Source: Zavarzinella formosa DSM 19928
GTDB lineage: Bacteria > Planctomycetota > Planctomycetia > Gemmatales > Gemmataceae
Assembly: GCF_000255705.1 (NCBI RefSeq)
Contig: NZ_JH636440.1
Coordinates: 519,115-583,114, forward strand
DNA length: 64,000 nucleotides
Direction: 5' to 3'
The position numbers were made by a program, and so were the translations under genes. The notes under the pieces are model-generated. The model had not been told where the DNA came from, did no database searches, and saw nothing but the letters and a program-made list of their open reading frames with translations. This document shows positions 41,905 through 50,532 of the stretch, one piece after another (the stretch's first letter is position 1; each line of letters starts with the position of its first letter).

Positions 41905-42795
41905 TTACCAATCGTTCGCCAGCACTTCGCCGCCGCTCGGGGTGCAGGCGGCCCACCAGGTGGCGTCGGTGATGCTGGGGCGGACCATGCGGACGCTGCC
42001 GTCGATCAGGCCGGTGAGGATGCCGTCCGTCTTGACCGTCGTGGCCCGGACGCGGTTGCAATTGGCGGTGGAACCGCTGGGGATGGCGCCGAACTGCGGG
42101 GCTTTCTTGTGGTCGGTGCCGTTGGCGCTGTAGAAGGCGAACAGCGGTGGGTATTCCCACGACGAATCGTAGCGAGGGTAAGACCATTCATTGGTGTAGA
42201 AGGTCGAGCAGACGGCGATGCGTTCGGTGATGGCGATGGTGTTGGAGGTGCCGTCCGTCACGGCGGCAATCGGCAGAATGTTGGTCGTGCCGGCGGCGGT
42301 TCCGCTTCGCAGCACATAGCCCAGGCCGGTGTAGTTGGCGGCATAGCCGGTCATGTAGTGGCCGTAGGCATCCAGCGCGTTCGGGGGAAGCGTGGGGTCG
42401 CGCGGGTTGACGTAGGGTTTCACCATGTAGTTGTTGGTGTTGTAAAGGATGTCCCAGTTGCCCGTGTTGCGGATGTTGCTGATGGAATCCTGCTCCACAT
42501 AGGAGAGAATGTACGTGAACAGGGTGCCGTAGGGGTACTTCGGGTCGGCGTTCGCGGTGTAGGTGTAGAGGCTGCCGGTGTTGGAGCTCAAGGCGGGGGG
42601 CAGGTAGCCGTTCGTGTTTTCAAAGTTGTTGATGCACAGGCAGAGTTGCTTGATGTTGTTCGTGCTGGAAATCCGGTTGGCGGCGTCGCGGATCTTTTGC
42701 ACCGCCGGCAGCAGCAAGCCGATGAGGATGGCGATGATGGCAATCACCACCAGCAGTTCAATCAACGTGAATCCGGTTCGACGATTCTGACTCAT
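41905..42795 (-). CDS. DUF1559 prepilin-like protein
   Basis: About 296 residues. Type IV/type II secretion prepilin N terminus: [20 protein letters not shown], cleaved after the Gly before Phe and with Glu at +5, then a hydrophobic helix continuing [19 protein letters not shown]. The DUF1559 body follows, with [20 protein letters not shown], and the C-terminal domain has [16 protein letters not shown] and [11 protein letters not shown]. Planctomycetes carry many paralogues of this family; they are thought to be surface pseudopilins. ATG 42795 has GAGG upstream; the 42825 start adds an unneeded leader. Confidence 0.95.
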   Translation of the reverse strand: MSQNRRTGFTLIELLVVIAIIAILIGLLLPAVQKIRDAANRISSTNNIKQLCLCINNFENTNGYLPPALSSNTGSLYTYTANADPKYPYGTLFTYILSYVEQDSISNIRNTGNWDILYNTNNYMVKPYVNPRDPTLPPNALDAYGHYMTGYAANYTGLGYVLRSGTAAGTTNILPIAAVTDGTSNTIAITERIAVCSTFYTNEWSYPRYDSSWEYPPLFAFYSANGTDHKKAPQFGAIPSGSTANCNRVRATTVKTDGILTGLIDGSVRMVRPSITDATWWAACTPSGGEVLANDW

Positions 42796-42933
42796 GGGAA
42801 CCTCGGGTTGGAACACCTCTCTCACCGGACAACTTGCAGATTATGTTCGACGAGAGAAAATACAGATCAAATACAGATACAAACAGAAGAGAGCGATGAA
42901 ATACAGAATAGGTCCGTCGTTTGTGCTTTCAAC

Positions 42934-42967
42934 CAAACAATTGTTTAGGTTGTGAGAAGATTCTCAC
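42934..42967. promoter_or_regulatory. Two palindromes between the DUF1559 and regulator genes
   Basis: AAACAATTGTTT (42934-42945) and GTGAGAA-GA-TTCTCAC (42952-42967) lie close together in an A/T-rich 300-base space between divergent genes. Either could be an operator for the GntR/LacI-type protein encoded next door, or for another regulator. No confident -10/-35 can be assigned. Confidence 0.4.
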
Positions 42968-43040
42968 CCGGACTTATGGTAATTTCAAGCTCAAAATTGA
43001 AATAAAATGCACGAAAAGCGGCGAGTTTTTGGGATGAAAT

Positions 43041-43052
43041 CTGTACGTACAG
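43041..43052. promoter_or_regulatory. Palindrome CTGTACGTACAG before the regulator gene
   Basis: Perfect 12-bp palindrome about 46 bases before the chosen start of the GntR/LacI-type regulator. Its position and symmetry suit autoregulation by a dimeric winged-helix protein. This is inference from layout only. Confidence 0.4.
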
Positions 43053-43098
43053 ATTGTTAAGGTGTATGATAATATCTCGATCACTTTTCGGAGCGGCC

Positions 43099-44283
43099 GT
43101 GAATTCAACATCCAAGATGGCGTCGGAGGACGGGCCGGGCTACTTCGCGCTCTTTGAAAAACTGGCCGGCCGGATTCGGACGGGAGAATGGGGCGACGGC
43201 CGGTTGCCAACGGTTCGCGCCCTCGCGGCCGAATACGGCGTGTCCGCTTACACTGCCCAGAAAGCGATGCAAATCCTGCAACATGAGGGGTTGATCGTCG
43301 CCAAGGACCGGTCGGGGACGTTCGTCGCCCCGGCTCCCAAGCCGGCGGCCGTGAAACCCGTGACCAGCCCGTGGGCGCTTGTCCTGCGCGTGTCGCCGGG
43401 GCCGAGCCGGCAGGCGTCCGAGGCGGCCTCGCGGGTCGGGTTTGATCGGGTGGCCGTCGAAAGCGGGATGCCGTTTGTGCCGGTGGTGTTTGAAATCGAT
43501 CCGCGAGACGGGAACGCCAACCCGGATGTTGCCGTCCGCGCCGCCGTGGCGGGAGGGGCGAAAGGGGTGATTTTTCTGCCGTCACGGGTGAGCGAGGCCG
43601 GACGCCAGCAGGATGAGGAGTTTTTGGCCGGGTGCCGGTCGGCCGGCCTGCCGGTGGTTTTGGTGGATCGAAACATCCGCGGTCCGGCCCGGTCGTTGAC
43701 GCATGACCTCGTCGCCTCCGACCACTTTGAGGGGGGCCGGACCTGCACCGAGCATTTGATCTCGACGGGGCGAAAACGGATCGCCTGCGTCCTCGCGTCC
43801 CCGACCAGCAGCCACTCGGACCGGCTCGCCGGTTATCTGTATGCCATCGGCGCCAACCCCGGCGGCCTCGCGCCACTGGTGCTGTACCCGCCGGAGGGAA
43901 TGGACCAAACGGCCGTGTTCGGCTGGCTCGCGGACCAAGTGTTGGCCGAGCGGGCGGACGCCGTTTTGTGCTATCAAGACTACACGGCGGTGGGATTGAT
44001 TCTCGAATTGCTGCTGCGAGGCACGACCGTGCCGGCCGATGTGGCCGTGGTCGGATGCGATGATCTCCCCATCGGAAACAGTTTCACCCTCGGCGTGACA
44101 ACCTATTCCTATCCGTCAACGGAGATCGCCCGCTGGGCGGTCCGGTTGCTGGAGAACCGGCTCGCCCATCCGACGGACCCGCCCGCGAAGATGGTTCTTC
44201 CGGGGAGGCTCATTGTGAGGAACAGTTCAGTTCCTTCTTCGCGAACACCTGCGGTCCGATCAACCCGGCCGTTGCCAGAGTGA
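43099..44283 (+). CDS. GntR-type regulator with LacI-like ligand-binding domain
   Basis: About 394 residues from GTG 43099 (GGAG six bases upstream); the open frame reaches back to 43054. The N-terminal winged helix is GntR type: YFALFEKLAGRIRTGEW, LPTVRALAAEYGVSAYTAQK and EGLIVAKDRSGTFVA. From about residue 105 there is a periplasmic-binding-protein fold as in LacI/AraR (GLPVVLVDRNIRG, GGRTCTEHLISTGRKRIACV, AVVGCDDLPIG). This AraR-like hybrid normally controls carbohydrate genes. The final 74 bases overlap, tail to tail, the DUF5690 gene; its C-terminal tail (SSRTPAVRSTRPLPE) is unstructured and may be a read-through extension. Confidence 0.9.
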   Translation: MNSTSKMASEDGPGYFALFEKLAGRIRTGEWGDGRLPTVRALAAEYGVSAYTAQKAMQILQHEGLIVAKDRSGTFVAPAPKPAAVKPVTSPWALVLRVSPGPSRQASEAASRVGFDRVAVESGMPFVPVVFEIDPRDGNANPDVAVRAAVAGGAKGVIFLPSRVSEAGRQQDEEFLAGCRSAGLPVVLVDRNIRGPARSLTHDLVASDHFEGGRTCTEHLISTGRKRIACVLASPTSSHSDRLAGYLYAIGANPGGLAPLVLYPPEGMDQTAVFGWLADQVLAERADAVLCYQDYTAVGLILELLLRGTTVPADVAVVGCDDLPIGNSFTLGVTTYSYPSTEIARWAVRLLENRLAHPTDPPAKMVLPGRLIVRNSSVPSSRTPAVRSTRPLPE

Positions 44284-45463
44284 AGACGATCCCGGCGACT
44301 GATACCGCGTATGACAGCGGGACGAAGAACTCCAGCCGGTTCGTCCCGGAGAAGGCGACATCCCGGAACAACTGGATCAGAACCGAGCCGGAATACCCCA
44401 CGCCGTCCGCCAACTGGACCGCAAACACCGACGTTCCGGGAAAGCGGGCGGCCGCCACCAGTCGCTCGAACAGCACCACGCCGAACGGCACATATGCCAG
44501 ATAAAGCCCCACGCCGACCGCCGCCACCCACTCCAGCCCGTCAATCCGGCCCGCGCGAAAACCGAGGGTTGAGAGGCCGATGACCGCGAACCCCGCCAGC
44601 ACGAACCCGCACACGACCGCCAGCGCCCGCCGATGGTCGTGGACCAGATTCAGACAGGCCAAAGCAACCAGCGCGCCGCCGACCGCCCAGATATCCACGC
44701 TCATGAACAGGCCGGGATGCCCCGGATATCCCAATTCAAGTAGCAATTCCCGCCCGTACAGATCGCGGAAGTCGCGGTAGGCCGTCAGGAGAAAATAGGC
44801 CCCGAACAGCGGAATCAGACCCAGCCCGAAATGCCGCAAGAACACCCGGCGAAGGGGTCGGCCCACGTTTGCCCGAACCGACCGGGCGGTTTCATCCGCG
44901 AGCGTCGGCGCCGGCAGGTGGTCCAGCAACGCCACGCCGATGGCGTATGGAACCAAGAACACAAACCCCGCGACGGCCGGCATCCATTCCCGTGGCACAT
45001 CATGAGCCAAGATCCATAACGCCACATCCTTTGTCGCCGCCCCGGCCATCAGGAACGCCGTGCTGACGCCGACCAAAAGCATGTCGCTGATGCGCCGGCC
45101 TTCCAAATAACGGACCACCAACCCCCAAACAATCCCGAGTGGCAGGCCATTCCCGAACAAGGCCAGCGGCCACAGGGCCGGGGGAAGAACCGTGATGGCC
45201 AGCAACATCAACTCGGCCCACCCGGCCACCCCCAGCAACAGGGCGGCCCGCCAGCGGCGGGGAGTCTCGGCGCAAGCCCAGGCTCCGGCGTATTTGGACA
45301 GCATGTAGCCGATGATCTGCCCGAGAACACAAGCCGTCTTCAAATCGATTCGGGTGCCGAGATACTTTTCCCCCGGAAACGCGAGGGCGTCAAATGGCTT
45401 CCGCAGGCCGTAGATGCAGAAGTAGGTGATGAAAGAGGCGGTGAGGGCATAGGCGACAAACAC
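44210..45463 (-). CDS. DUF5690 family multi-pass permease (MFS-like)
   Basis: About 417 residues, about twelve helices, beginning FVAYALTASFITYFCIYGLR and containing LFGNGLPLGIVWGLVVRYLE, the pattern of DUF5690 (MFS-related). No ATG exists: the frame is open for 37 codons before GTG 45463, back to a TAA, and includes residues (LAVAPSW) that look like part of the family's conserved start. The true start may therefore be a rarer codon upstream. Substrate unknown. It converges with the GntR/LacI-type regulator, overlapping by 74 bases. Confidence 0.8.
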   Translation of the reverse strand: MFVAYALTASFITYFCIYGLRKPFDALAFPGEKYLGTRIDLKTACVLGQIIGYMLSKYAGAWACAETPRRWRAALLLGVAGWAELMLLAITVLPPALWPLALFGNGLPLGIVWGLVVRYLEGRRISDMLLVGVSTAFLMAGAATKDVALWILAHDVPREWMPAVAGFVFLVPYAIGVALLDHLPAPTLADETARSVRANVGRPLRRVFLRHFGLGLIPLFGAYFLLTAYRDFRDLYGRELLLELGYPGHPGLFMSVDIWAVGGALVALACLNLVHDHRRALAVVCGFVLAGFAVIGLSTLGFRAGRIDGLEWVAAVGVGLYLAYVPFGVVLFERLVAAARFPGTSVFAVQLADGVGYSGSVLIQLFRDVAFSGTNRLEFFVPLSYAVSVAGIVFTLATAGLIGPQVFAKKELNCSSQ

Positions 45464-45663
45464 CCACGACGGGGCGACCGCGAGACGATCGGAAATGGTC
45501 CGGCGATGCGGAGTGTTGATGTCACGACTCGGGTAGATAAGGCGGGTTCGCCGGAGGAATCTCGGGTTCGCCGATTAGTTTGGCAATGAATTGATGTGTA
45601 TGAATGTTTGCCCCGCCCGGCAGGAGGATGCCGGGGGGCAACGGTCCGACAGCGCCGACTTCC

Positions 45664-46191
45664 TCAATTCTTCTTTTTCCCCATGCCCGTGATCGTCTGC
45701 ATGGCGGCTTGGATTTTCTTTTGTTCTGCTTTGTCCGTCGAGTTCTTGCGGGCTTCTTTGAGGGAGTCGAGACAGAGTTTTTTGAGGTCTTCCTCCTTGG
45801 TCATCGCCCCCAGGTCGCCGATGCCCATTTCCATGTTTCCACGGGCGTTGAGGTCTTTCTCGTCTTTGAGGGCTTTCGTCAGGGCTTCGATGGCGGCCTT
45901 CTTGTCCGGCGGGTCGATGGCGCCGAGCGTCCGGCCGGCTTCGCCGCGAACTTTGGCGTCTTTGTCTTTGATCGTTTCCGTGATCTGGTCGATGTACGGC
46001 GTGACAAACTTGAGCGAGGCCGACCCAAGCTTGGCGAGTTCCGTGAGGGCCTGAAGCCGGAGCTTGACATCCTTGCTCTTGAGGTTGTCGGCATACTTCT
46101 TGGCTTCCTCTTCTTTGGAAGCCGCCGAAAGAGTCAGCCCCCCAAACAGGAGCAAGATGCCGGCGAGGGCAAACGGACGACGAACGAACAT
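45664..46191 (-). CDS. Exported HEAT-repeat protein
   Basis: About 175 residues. Signal peptide (RRPFALAGILLLFGGLTLSA) and then at least three HEAT-type helical pairs: DVKLRLQALTELAKLG, KDAKVRGEAGRTLGAIDP and NARGNMEMGIGDLGAM. A Lys/Glu-rich tail ends TGMGKKKN. HEAT repeats bind other proteins; no catalytic residues are seen. ATG 46191 has AGAAGGA upstream. Envelope scaffold is the most that can be said. Confidence 0.82.
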   Translation of the reverse strand: MFVRRPFALAGILLLFGGLTLSAASKEEEAKKYADNLKSKDVKLRLQALTELAKLGSASLKFVTPYIDQITETIKDKDAKVRGEAGRTLGAIDPPDKKAAIEALTKALKDEKDLNARGNMEMGIGDLGAMTKEEDLKKLCLDSLKEARKNSTDKAEQKKIQAAMQTITGMGKKKN

Positions 46192-46294
46192 GATGACGTT
46201 CCTTCTGGAAGAGAATTGGGTGATCGGCTACTTCATGAAACCCGCCGGAGGGGGAGGGGTTTCGGGGACGGTTGTTCCGGGAATCTTCCGGGGC

Positions 46295-46410
46295 ATTCAA
46301 GAGCCGGGGGACGTGAGTCCTCCGGGTGTTGTCCTTGGTCGTCAGTCAAAAGGTCGGTGATTTTGCTTGCGAAGGCCACCCGAGGGACTCACGTCCCCCG
46401 GCTCTTGAAT
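46295..46410. repeat. 34-bp palindrome between HEAT gene and nuoK
   Basis: Arms 46295-46328 and 46377-46410 pair at 32 of 34 positions around a 48-nt loop. The word GAGCCGGGGGACGTGAGTCC opens it, related to the GAGCCGGGTGG arm at 1193. There is no U-tract. Confidence 0.85.
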
Positions 46411-46447
46411 ACCTTGGCGCAAAGTTTCAGGGGCACAAAACCCCTTC

Positions 46448-46759
46448 TTAATTCCTCAACTCATCCGCCCGGTCCACGTCTACGGTGGCGCTGTTGTTGT
46501 AAAAATTCAGGATGATCGCCAGGGCGATGGCGGCCTCCCCGGCGGCCAGAACGATCACCAGCAGGGCGAAGATCTGGCCCTCCATCGCAAAGCCGGGCAC
46601 ATAGCGGGCGCAGGCGACGAAGTTCACATTGGCGGCGTTTAACACCAGTTCCACGCCCATCAGGATGCCGATGGCATTTCGCTTGGTGACAATGCACAAC
46701 AGCCCGCAGGAGAACAGGAACGCCGCGAGAATCAGGTAGGGCGTCAGGCCGAGTTCCAT
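46448..46759 (-). CDS. nuoK: NADH-quinone oxidoreductase subunit K
   Basis: About 103 residues, three helices, standard NuoK. It carries the two conserved membrane glutamates (GVELVLNAANVNFVA and AAGEAAIALAIIL). Part of the proton path of complex I next to NuoJ. Its ATG overlaps the nuoJ stop as TAATG, so translation is coupled. Confidence 0.96.
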   Translation of the reverse strand: MELGLTPYLILAAFLFSCGLLCIVTKRNAIGILMGVELVLNAANVNFVACARYVPGFAMEGQIFALLVIVLAAGEAAIALAIILNFYNNSATVDVDRADELRN

Positions 46760-47280
46760 TATGACCGCCCTTCTTCCTTGGACCGCCGCTTCGCCCGTGC
46801 GAGGTAGGCCGCCCCGATGAGGACGACCAGCAAATGCACCGAGACGATTTCAAACGGCAGCAGATAATTGCCCAAAAAAGCCGTTCCGAGGGGACCGGCC
46901 GAGGGAAGCGTGTTCGTCGCCGGTTTCGGGTGGTTTTCCCCAAACCCCAGTGACACATGCACCAGCACGGCGAACAAGGCGATGGCCAGAATGCCCCCCA
47001 CCAGCCATTCCGGCCCGGCGGTTTTGATTTTCAAAAACTGTTGTTGGGCGGTCAGCATCACCCCGAACACCACCAGCACCATCGTCCCGCCGACGTAGAC
47101 GATCAATTGCGTGGCCCCGACGAATTCCGCGCCCAGCAGGAAATACAGGGTGGAAACGCCGATGAGTGTGAACAGCAACCACACGGCGCTGCGGACGATG
47201 TCCCGCGTGAGCGCGACCGACAGGGCCGACAGGGCCGTGGCCCCGGCGATCACGGCGAACAGGATGACATCCAAATTCAC
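46759..47280 (-). CDS. nuoJ: NADH-quinone oxidoreductase subunit J
   Basis: About 173 residues from GTG 47280, with GGGAG at good spacing. Five helices; helix 3 has the diagnostic GATQLIVYVGGTMVLVVFGV. The loop between helices 4 and 5 is Pro/Asn rich. It follows nuoH after 16 bases. nuoI, which usually sits between nuoH and nuoJ, is missing here. Confidence 0.95.
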   Translation of the reverse strand: MNLDVILFAVIAGATALSALSVALTRDIVRSAVWLLFTLIGVSTLYFLLGAEFVGATQLIVYVGGTMVLVVFGVMLTAQQQFLKIKTAGPEWLVGGILAIALFAVLVHVSLGFGENHPKPATNTLPSAGPLGTAFLGNYLLPFEIVSVHLLVVLIGAAYLARAKRRSKEEGRS

Positions 47281-47296
47281 ACGGTCTCCCGGTTGG

Positions 47297-48511
47297 TCAC
47301 GGCGGGGTGATGGCGGTCGGCCGGCCGGCCCACACGCCGGGAAGTTCCCGGTTCGGCGTCGTCAGCGGGCCGGTGAACAGTTTCACCACCAGCAAGATGC
47401 TCGCCAGCAGCGTGCCGACACCGGCCACGATCTTCCAGCTATTTTCGACGAGATTGGGCACGTAGAGTTCCCAAACACAGACGCCGAGCAGCAATCCGCA
47501 CGAAATCGGCAGGAAGTATTTCAGGCAGGTCATCATCACTTGGTCGATTCGCAGGCGGGGAAGCGACCAGCGCATCCACATCATCACGAACACCAAAAAG
47601 AAGCCCTTGAAGATGAACACCGCCAGATTGAGCAGATGACCGGCCCAGCCGAATTTCTCGCTTGGCTCGAATGGCAACAAGCCGGTGTGCCAGCCGCCGA
47701 GGAACAACAGGGTGGCCGCCCCGCTGACGGCGAACATGCTGGCGTACTCGGCCATGAAGAACACGCTCCAGCGCAGACCGCTGTATTCGGTGTGGAAACC
47801 GGCCACCAGTTCGCTCTCGGCCTCGGCCAAATCGAACGGGGCGCGTTTGCAACTCGCGGTTGCCACGATGAAGAAAATGACAAAGGCCACCAGCGTGAAG
47901 GGGTCGTGGAACACATTCCACTGCCAGAAGAACCCTTGTTGTTGATGGCCGATGGTGTTCAGGTTCAACGTTCCCGCCACGATGACGGGAACCAGCACGC
48001 ACAGCGAACGCGGCACCTCATAACTGACAACTTGGGCCGCTTCCCGGATGCCGCCAAAGAGGGACCACTTGCTTCCGGAGGAATACCCGGCGAGGATCAC
48101 CCCGAAGATTTCGCTGGAAAGAACCGCGAGAACAAAGAAAGCCGCGACGTTGAGCGGATAGGCCACGATGCCGTTGCCGAACGGCAGGGAAATGAACGCC
48201 ACAAACGACGCACAGAAGGCCACATACGGGGCCATGTTGAACAACAGTTTGTCCGCCACATCCGGCGAAACATCTTCCTTGGTGAGCAGCTTGAGGCCGT
48301 CGGCCAGTGTTTGCAGCAACCCATACGGCCCGACGCGGGTGGGGCCGAGCCGGTCTTGCATCCGGGCGGAAACTTTGCGTTCCAGCCAGATGAAAAACAA
48401 CGCGCTGGTGGCCACAAAGGTGACGAGCAACCCGGCGGCAACAACGGCGCCCGCGATCATGTCAAACGGCGTCGGTAGGAAGGAGAAGAGATCCTTCACG
48501 GGGAGAGCCAC
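47297..48511 (-). CDS. nuoH: NADH-quinone oxidoreductase subunit H
   Basis: About 404 residues, eight or nine helices. Quinone-site subunit of complex I. Features: WLERKVSARMQDRLGPTRVG, LADGLKLLTKEDVSP, then RAPFDLAEAESELVAGFHTE with the conserved acidic cluster, and RWSLPRLRIDQVM near the end. The start is GTG 48511 with AGGA only two bases before it; an in-frame GTG at 48496 is possible. First gene of the nuoH-nuoJ-nuoK set; no other nuo gene lies upstream. Confidence 0.96.
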   Translation of the reverse strand: MALPVKDLFSFLPTPFDMIAGAVVAAGLLVTFVATSALFFIWLERKVSARMQDRLGPTRVGPYGLLQTLADGLKLLTKEDVSPDVADKLLFNMAPYVAFCASFVAFISLPFGNGIVAYPLNVAAFFVLAVLSSEIFGVILAGYSSGSKWSLFGGIREAAQVVSYEVPRSLCVLVPVIVAGTLNLNTIGHQQQGFFWQWNVFHDPFTLVAFVIFFIVATASCKRAPFDLAEAESELVAGFHTEYSGLRWSVFFMAEYASMFAVSGAATLLFLGGWHTGLLPFEPSEKFGWAGHLLNLAVFIFKGFFLVFVMMWMRWSLPRLRIDQVMMTCLKYFLPISCGLLLGVCVWELYVPNLVENSWKIVAGVGTLLASILLVVKLFTGPLTTPNRELPGVWAGRPTAITPP

Positions 48512-48666
48512 TTCCTGAGAGTCGGTTCCGAAAAGACCGTAGGAAGAGTTTAGGCGGGAAGTGGGGAGATTCTAGGTTTCATTTCCGGGCGAGCCGGATC
48601 ATTGGCCATCCCCGGTATCTTCCCTTCAATGACGCCATCGGAATCTTCGCTCACCGAAAGGATTCG

Positions 48667-49389
48667 ATGTCCCGTGGCGTGATTGTCTGGCTGTTGGCCA
48701 TCGGTTCGGTCGCGGCCGGTGTCTGGGTGATGAATCTGAGATCAGGCGACGGGCTTCCTGTTTGGGCGAGGGTGGAGTTGCTTCCCCCGGCCGAACAAGA
48801 GTTGATTGAGTTTTTGTTGTTGCTCCCGGCGGCCGCGTTGTTGTGCGCCATCGTGCGGAACGTGTTGGGGTTCGCCACGTTTGGAACCTTTGCCCCCGCG
48901 CTGTTAGGGCTGGCGTTTCGGGAGACGGATTCCCCGGTCGGGCTGTTTGTGTTGATGATTGTTCTCACCTTTGGCTGGGCGTTGCGGCGAGGCGTCGCCG
49001 GGTTGAATTTGCTGCAAGTGCCCCGTTCTTCCGTGATGCTGTCGCTGGTTTCCGCGTTGTTGGTGTTGTTCGTGTTCTGGTCAAACTCGCAGGGAAGACC
49101 GCTGGCCAGCGCGCTGCCGTTCCTGCCGCTGGTGATCGTCACCGGATTGGTGGAACGCTTCTGGGCGATGGAAGAGGAAGACGGTACCGGCCCGGCCGTG
49201 AATGTCATGCTGACGACTCTGGCGACGGCCGGGGTGATCTTCCTGTTGGCCCGGTGGGGTGTCGTGCGGGATTTGTTTCGCCATCACCCGGAGGCGCTGA
49301 TGTTTGTCTTGGCCGGGCAATTGCTCTTGGGCCGCTACACAGGCTATCGGCTGACGGAACTCTATCGTTTCAGAAACATGACGAATTGA
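48667..49389 (+). CDS. Seven-helix protein of the 7TM-transglutaminase-associated type, stand-alone
   Basis: About 240 residues. A short exported segment after helix 1, then about six helices: ELIEFLLLLPAAALLCAIVR, GFATFGTFAPALLGLAFRE, MLSLVSALLVLFVFWS and AVNVMLTTLATAGVIFLL, with FGTFAPALLGLAFRET as the family signature. In other bacteria this 7TM module is usually joined to an inactive transglutaminase domain and sits by a RimK-like ligase; neither is here. Function is unclear without its partners. ATG 48667 has GAAAGGA upstream. Confidence 0.72.
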   Translation: MSRGVIVWLLAIGSVAAGVWVMNLRSGDGLPVWARVELLPPAEQELIEFLLLLPAAALLCAIVRNVLGFATFGTFAPALLGLAFRETDSPVGLFVLMIVLTFGWALRRGVAGLNLLQVPRSSVMLSLVSALLVLFVFWSNSQGRPLASALPFLPLVIVTGLVERFWAMEEEDGTGPAVNVMLTTLATAGVIFLLARWGVVRDLFRHHPEALMFVLAGQLLLGRYTGYRLTELYRFRNMTN

Positions 49390-49426
49390 GAGGCGCGAGG
49401 AAAGAGAAGAAGCCGGGTGAGACGAA

Positions 49427-50038
49427 TCAAGCCCCCCGGCGTTGCCAGAGGAACTCCTTGACGTACAGCCGGCTGGTGATTTTGCCGTTCCATTTCACCT
49501 TCAGCCCTTCTTGCTCCAAGGCGGCGCGCACCATTCGGCCCACTTCGACGCCCTTCGAGTCGTTCCCGGAGAGATGGCCGAATCCAATGTGCAGGCCGCC
49601 CCCGCTCAGTGCGCCCTCCTGATCCTGTTCGGTGAAGAAGCAGTGGCCGGCGTATCCTGATTTCTTTCCTCCGGCATCGCGGTAAGCGTCCTCGACTTCC
49701 TCCAATCCGTCTGACTGGGTGAACCCGGCCGTTTGGAGGGTGATTATCCCTTGCTGTTCAAGAGTCTCGAAGGCCCGGTCGAGGCGGTCGCAATCGGTCA
49801 CTTTCGGCCAGGTCTTTTCCGCCTTCCGCTTGGCCGCGAACTCACGGCGGATCTCCTTGTCAAGCCACTTCGGGTCTATCTCATCTCCCTCGCCAAGTTG
49901 CTCCTCGATCATGATGGCGATTTCTTCCCGGTCGTGCTCCCCTCTCCAGACAAAGCCCCGAACCCAGTGCAGGATATCCTCCCGTGTGACGCCGCCCGAA
50001 TCCTCGTCATCCGGTGGCGTTTCGCGTGCTTTGCCCAT
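49427..50038 (-). CDS. DUF6891-like soluble protein
   Basis: About 203 residues, cytoplasmic, charged. Features seen: REDILHWVRGFVWRGEHDRE, DCDRLDRAFETLEQQGIITL, SGYAGHCFFTEQDQEGAL and LHIGFGHLSGNDSKGVEVGR, matching my recollection of DUF6891. Function unknown; related proteins are often near toxin or immunity genes, which is not evident here. Its 5' end overlaps the 3' end of the DUF2809 gene by 32 bases. Confidence 0.72.
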   Translation of the reverse strand: MGKARETPPDDEDSGGVTREDILHWVRGFVWRGEHDREEIAIMIEEQLGEGDEIDPKWLDKEIRREFAAKRKAEKTWPKVTDCDRLDRAFETLEQQGIITLQTAGFTQSDGLEEVEDAYRDAGGKKSGYAGHCFFTEQDQEGALSGGGLHIGFGHLSGNDSKGVEVGRMVRAALEQEGLKVKWNGKITSRLYVKEFLWQRRGA

Positions 50039-50435
50039 GAATCACCTCTCGATTCTCGCCGGTTTTCTCAGCTCGCTTTGAGCCACGGCTCGCAAAGTCC
50101 GCGAAGGCGATCAGCGTCACGCCGAGGAAATAATAGCCGATATTGATCGGGGAAAAGGTCATGCCCAGAAACCACCGGACCAAGAACATGTGGTGATATT
50201 CGGCCGGAATGCCCGTCAATTTGAAAAACTCGACCGCCAGACAACAAGCAAACGCCATCGTGGCGATGAACAGCGGCCGTTTGCGAACCAAGAGCATGGC
50301 CAGGGCGAGGTAGGCGGCCACCGCATAAAGGATTTCTCCCAGAACCTTGTCCCAGAGATACCAACCCGCCGGACACAACCGGGACGCGAGACCGAGCGCC
50401 ACCGTGACAGCAAGGGCCAAGAGCAAACGAAACAT
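50007..50435 (-). CDS. DUF2809 membrane protein
   Basis: About 142 residues, four helices (LLLALAVTVALGLASRL, VLGEILYAVAAYLALAML, LFIATMAFACCLAVEFFKL and NIGYYFLGVTLIAFADF). DUF2809 proteins are small membrane proteins of unknown role. ATG 50435. Its C-terminal tail (SKRAEKTGENREVIHGQS) overlaps the start of the DUF6891 gene in another frame, implying coupled translation. Confidence 0.8.
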   Translation of the reverse strand: MFRLLLALAVTVALGLASRLCPAGWYLWDKVLGEILYAVAAYLALAMLLVRKRPLFIATMAFACCLAVEFFKLTGIPAEYHHMFLVRWFLGMTFSPINIGYYFLGVTLIAFADFASRGSKRAEKTGENREVIHGQSTRNATG

Positions 50436-50532
50436 GGGCGTCCCCTCTCTATCGGCATAACGCCCGCCATCCGTGTTTCCGTGGCCGGACGAATCTGGCT
50501 GGTGTCTTTGTCTTTCGTTCTTGCGATTCTCC

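Noticed and set aside
47111-48478. Plus-strand open frame of 455 codons opposite nuoH
   Set aside because: Shadow of nuoH; Gln/His/Arg-rich and unlike any protein I recognise.
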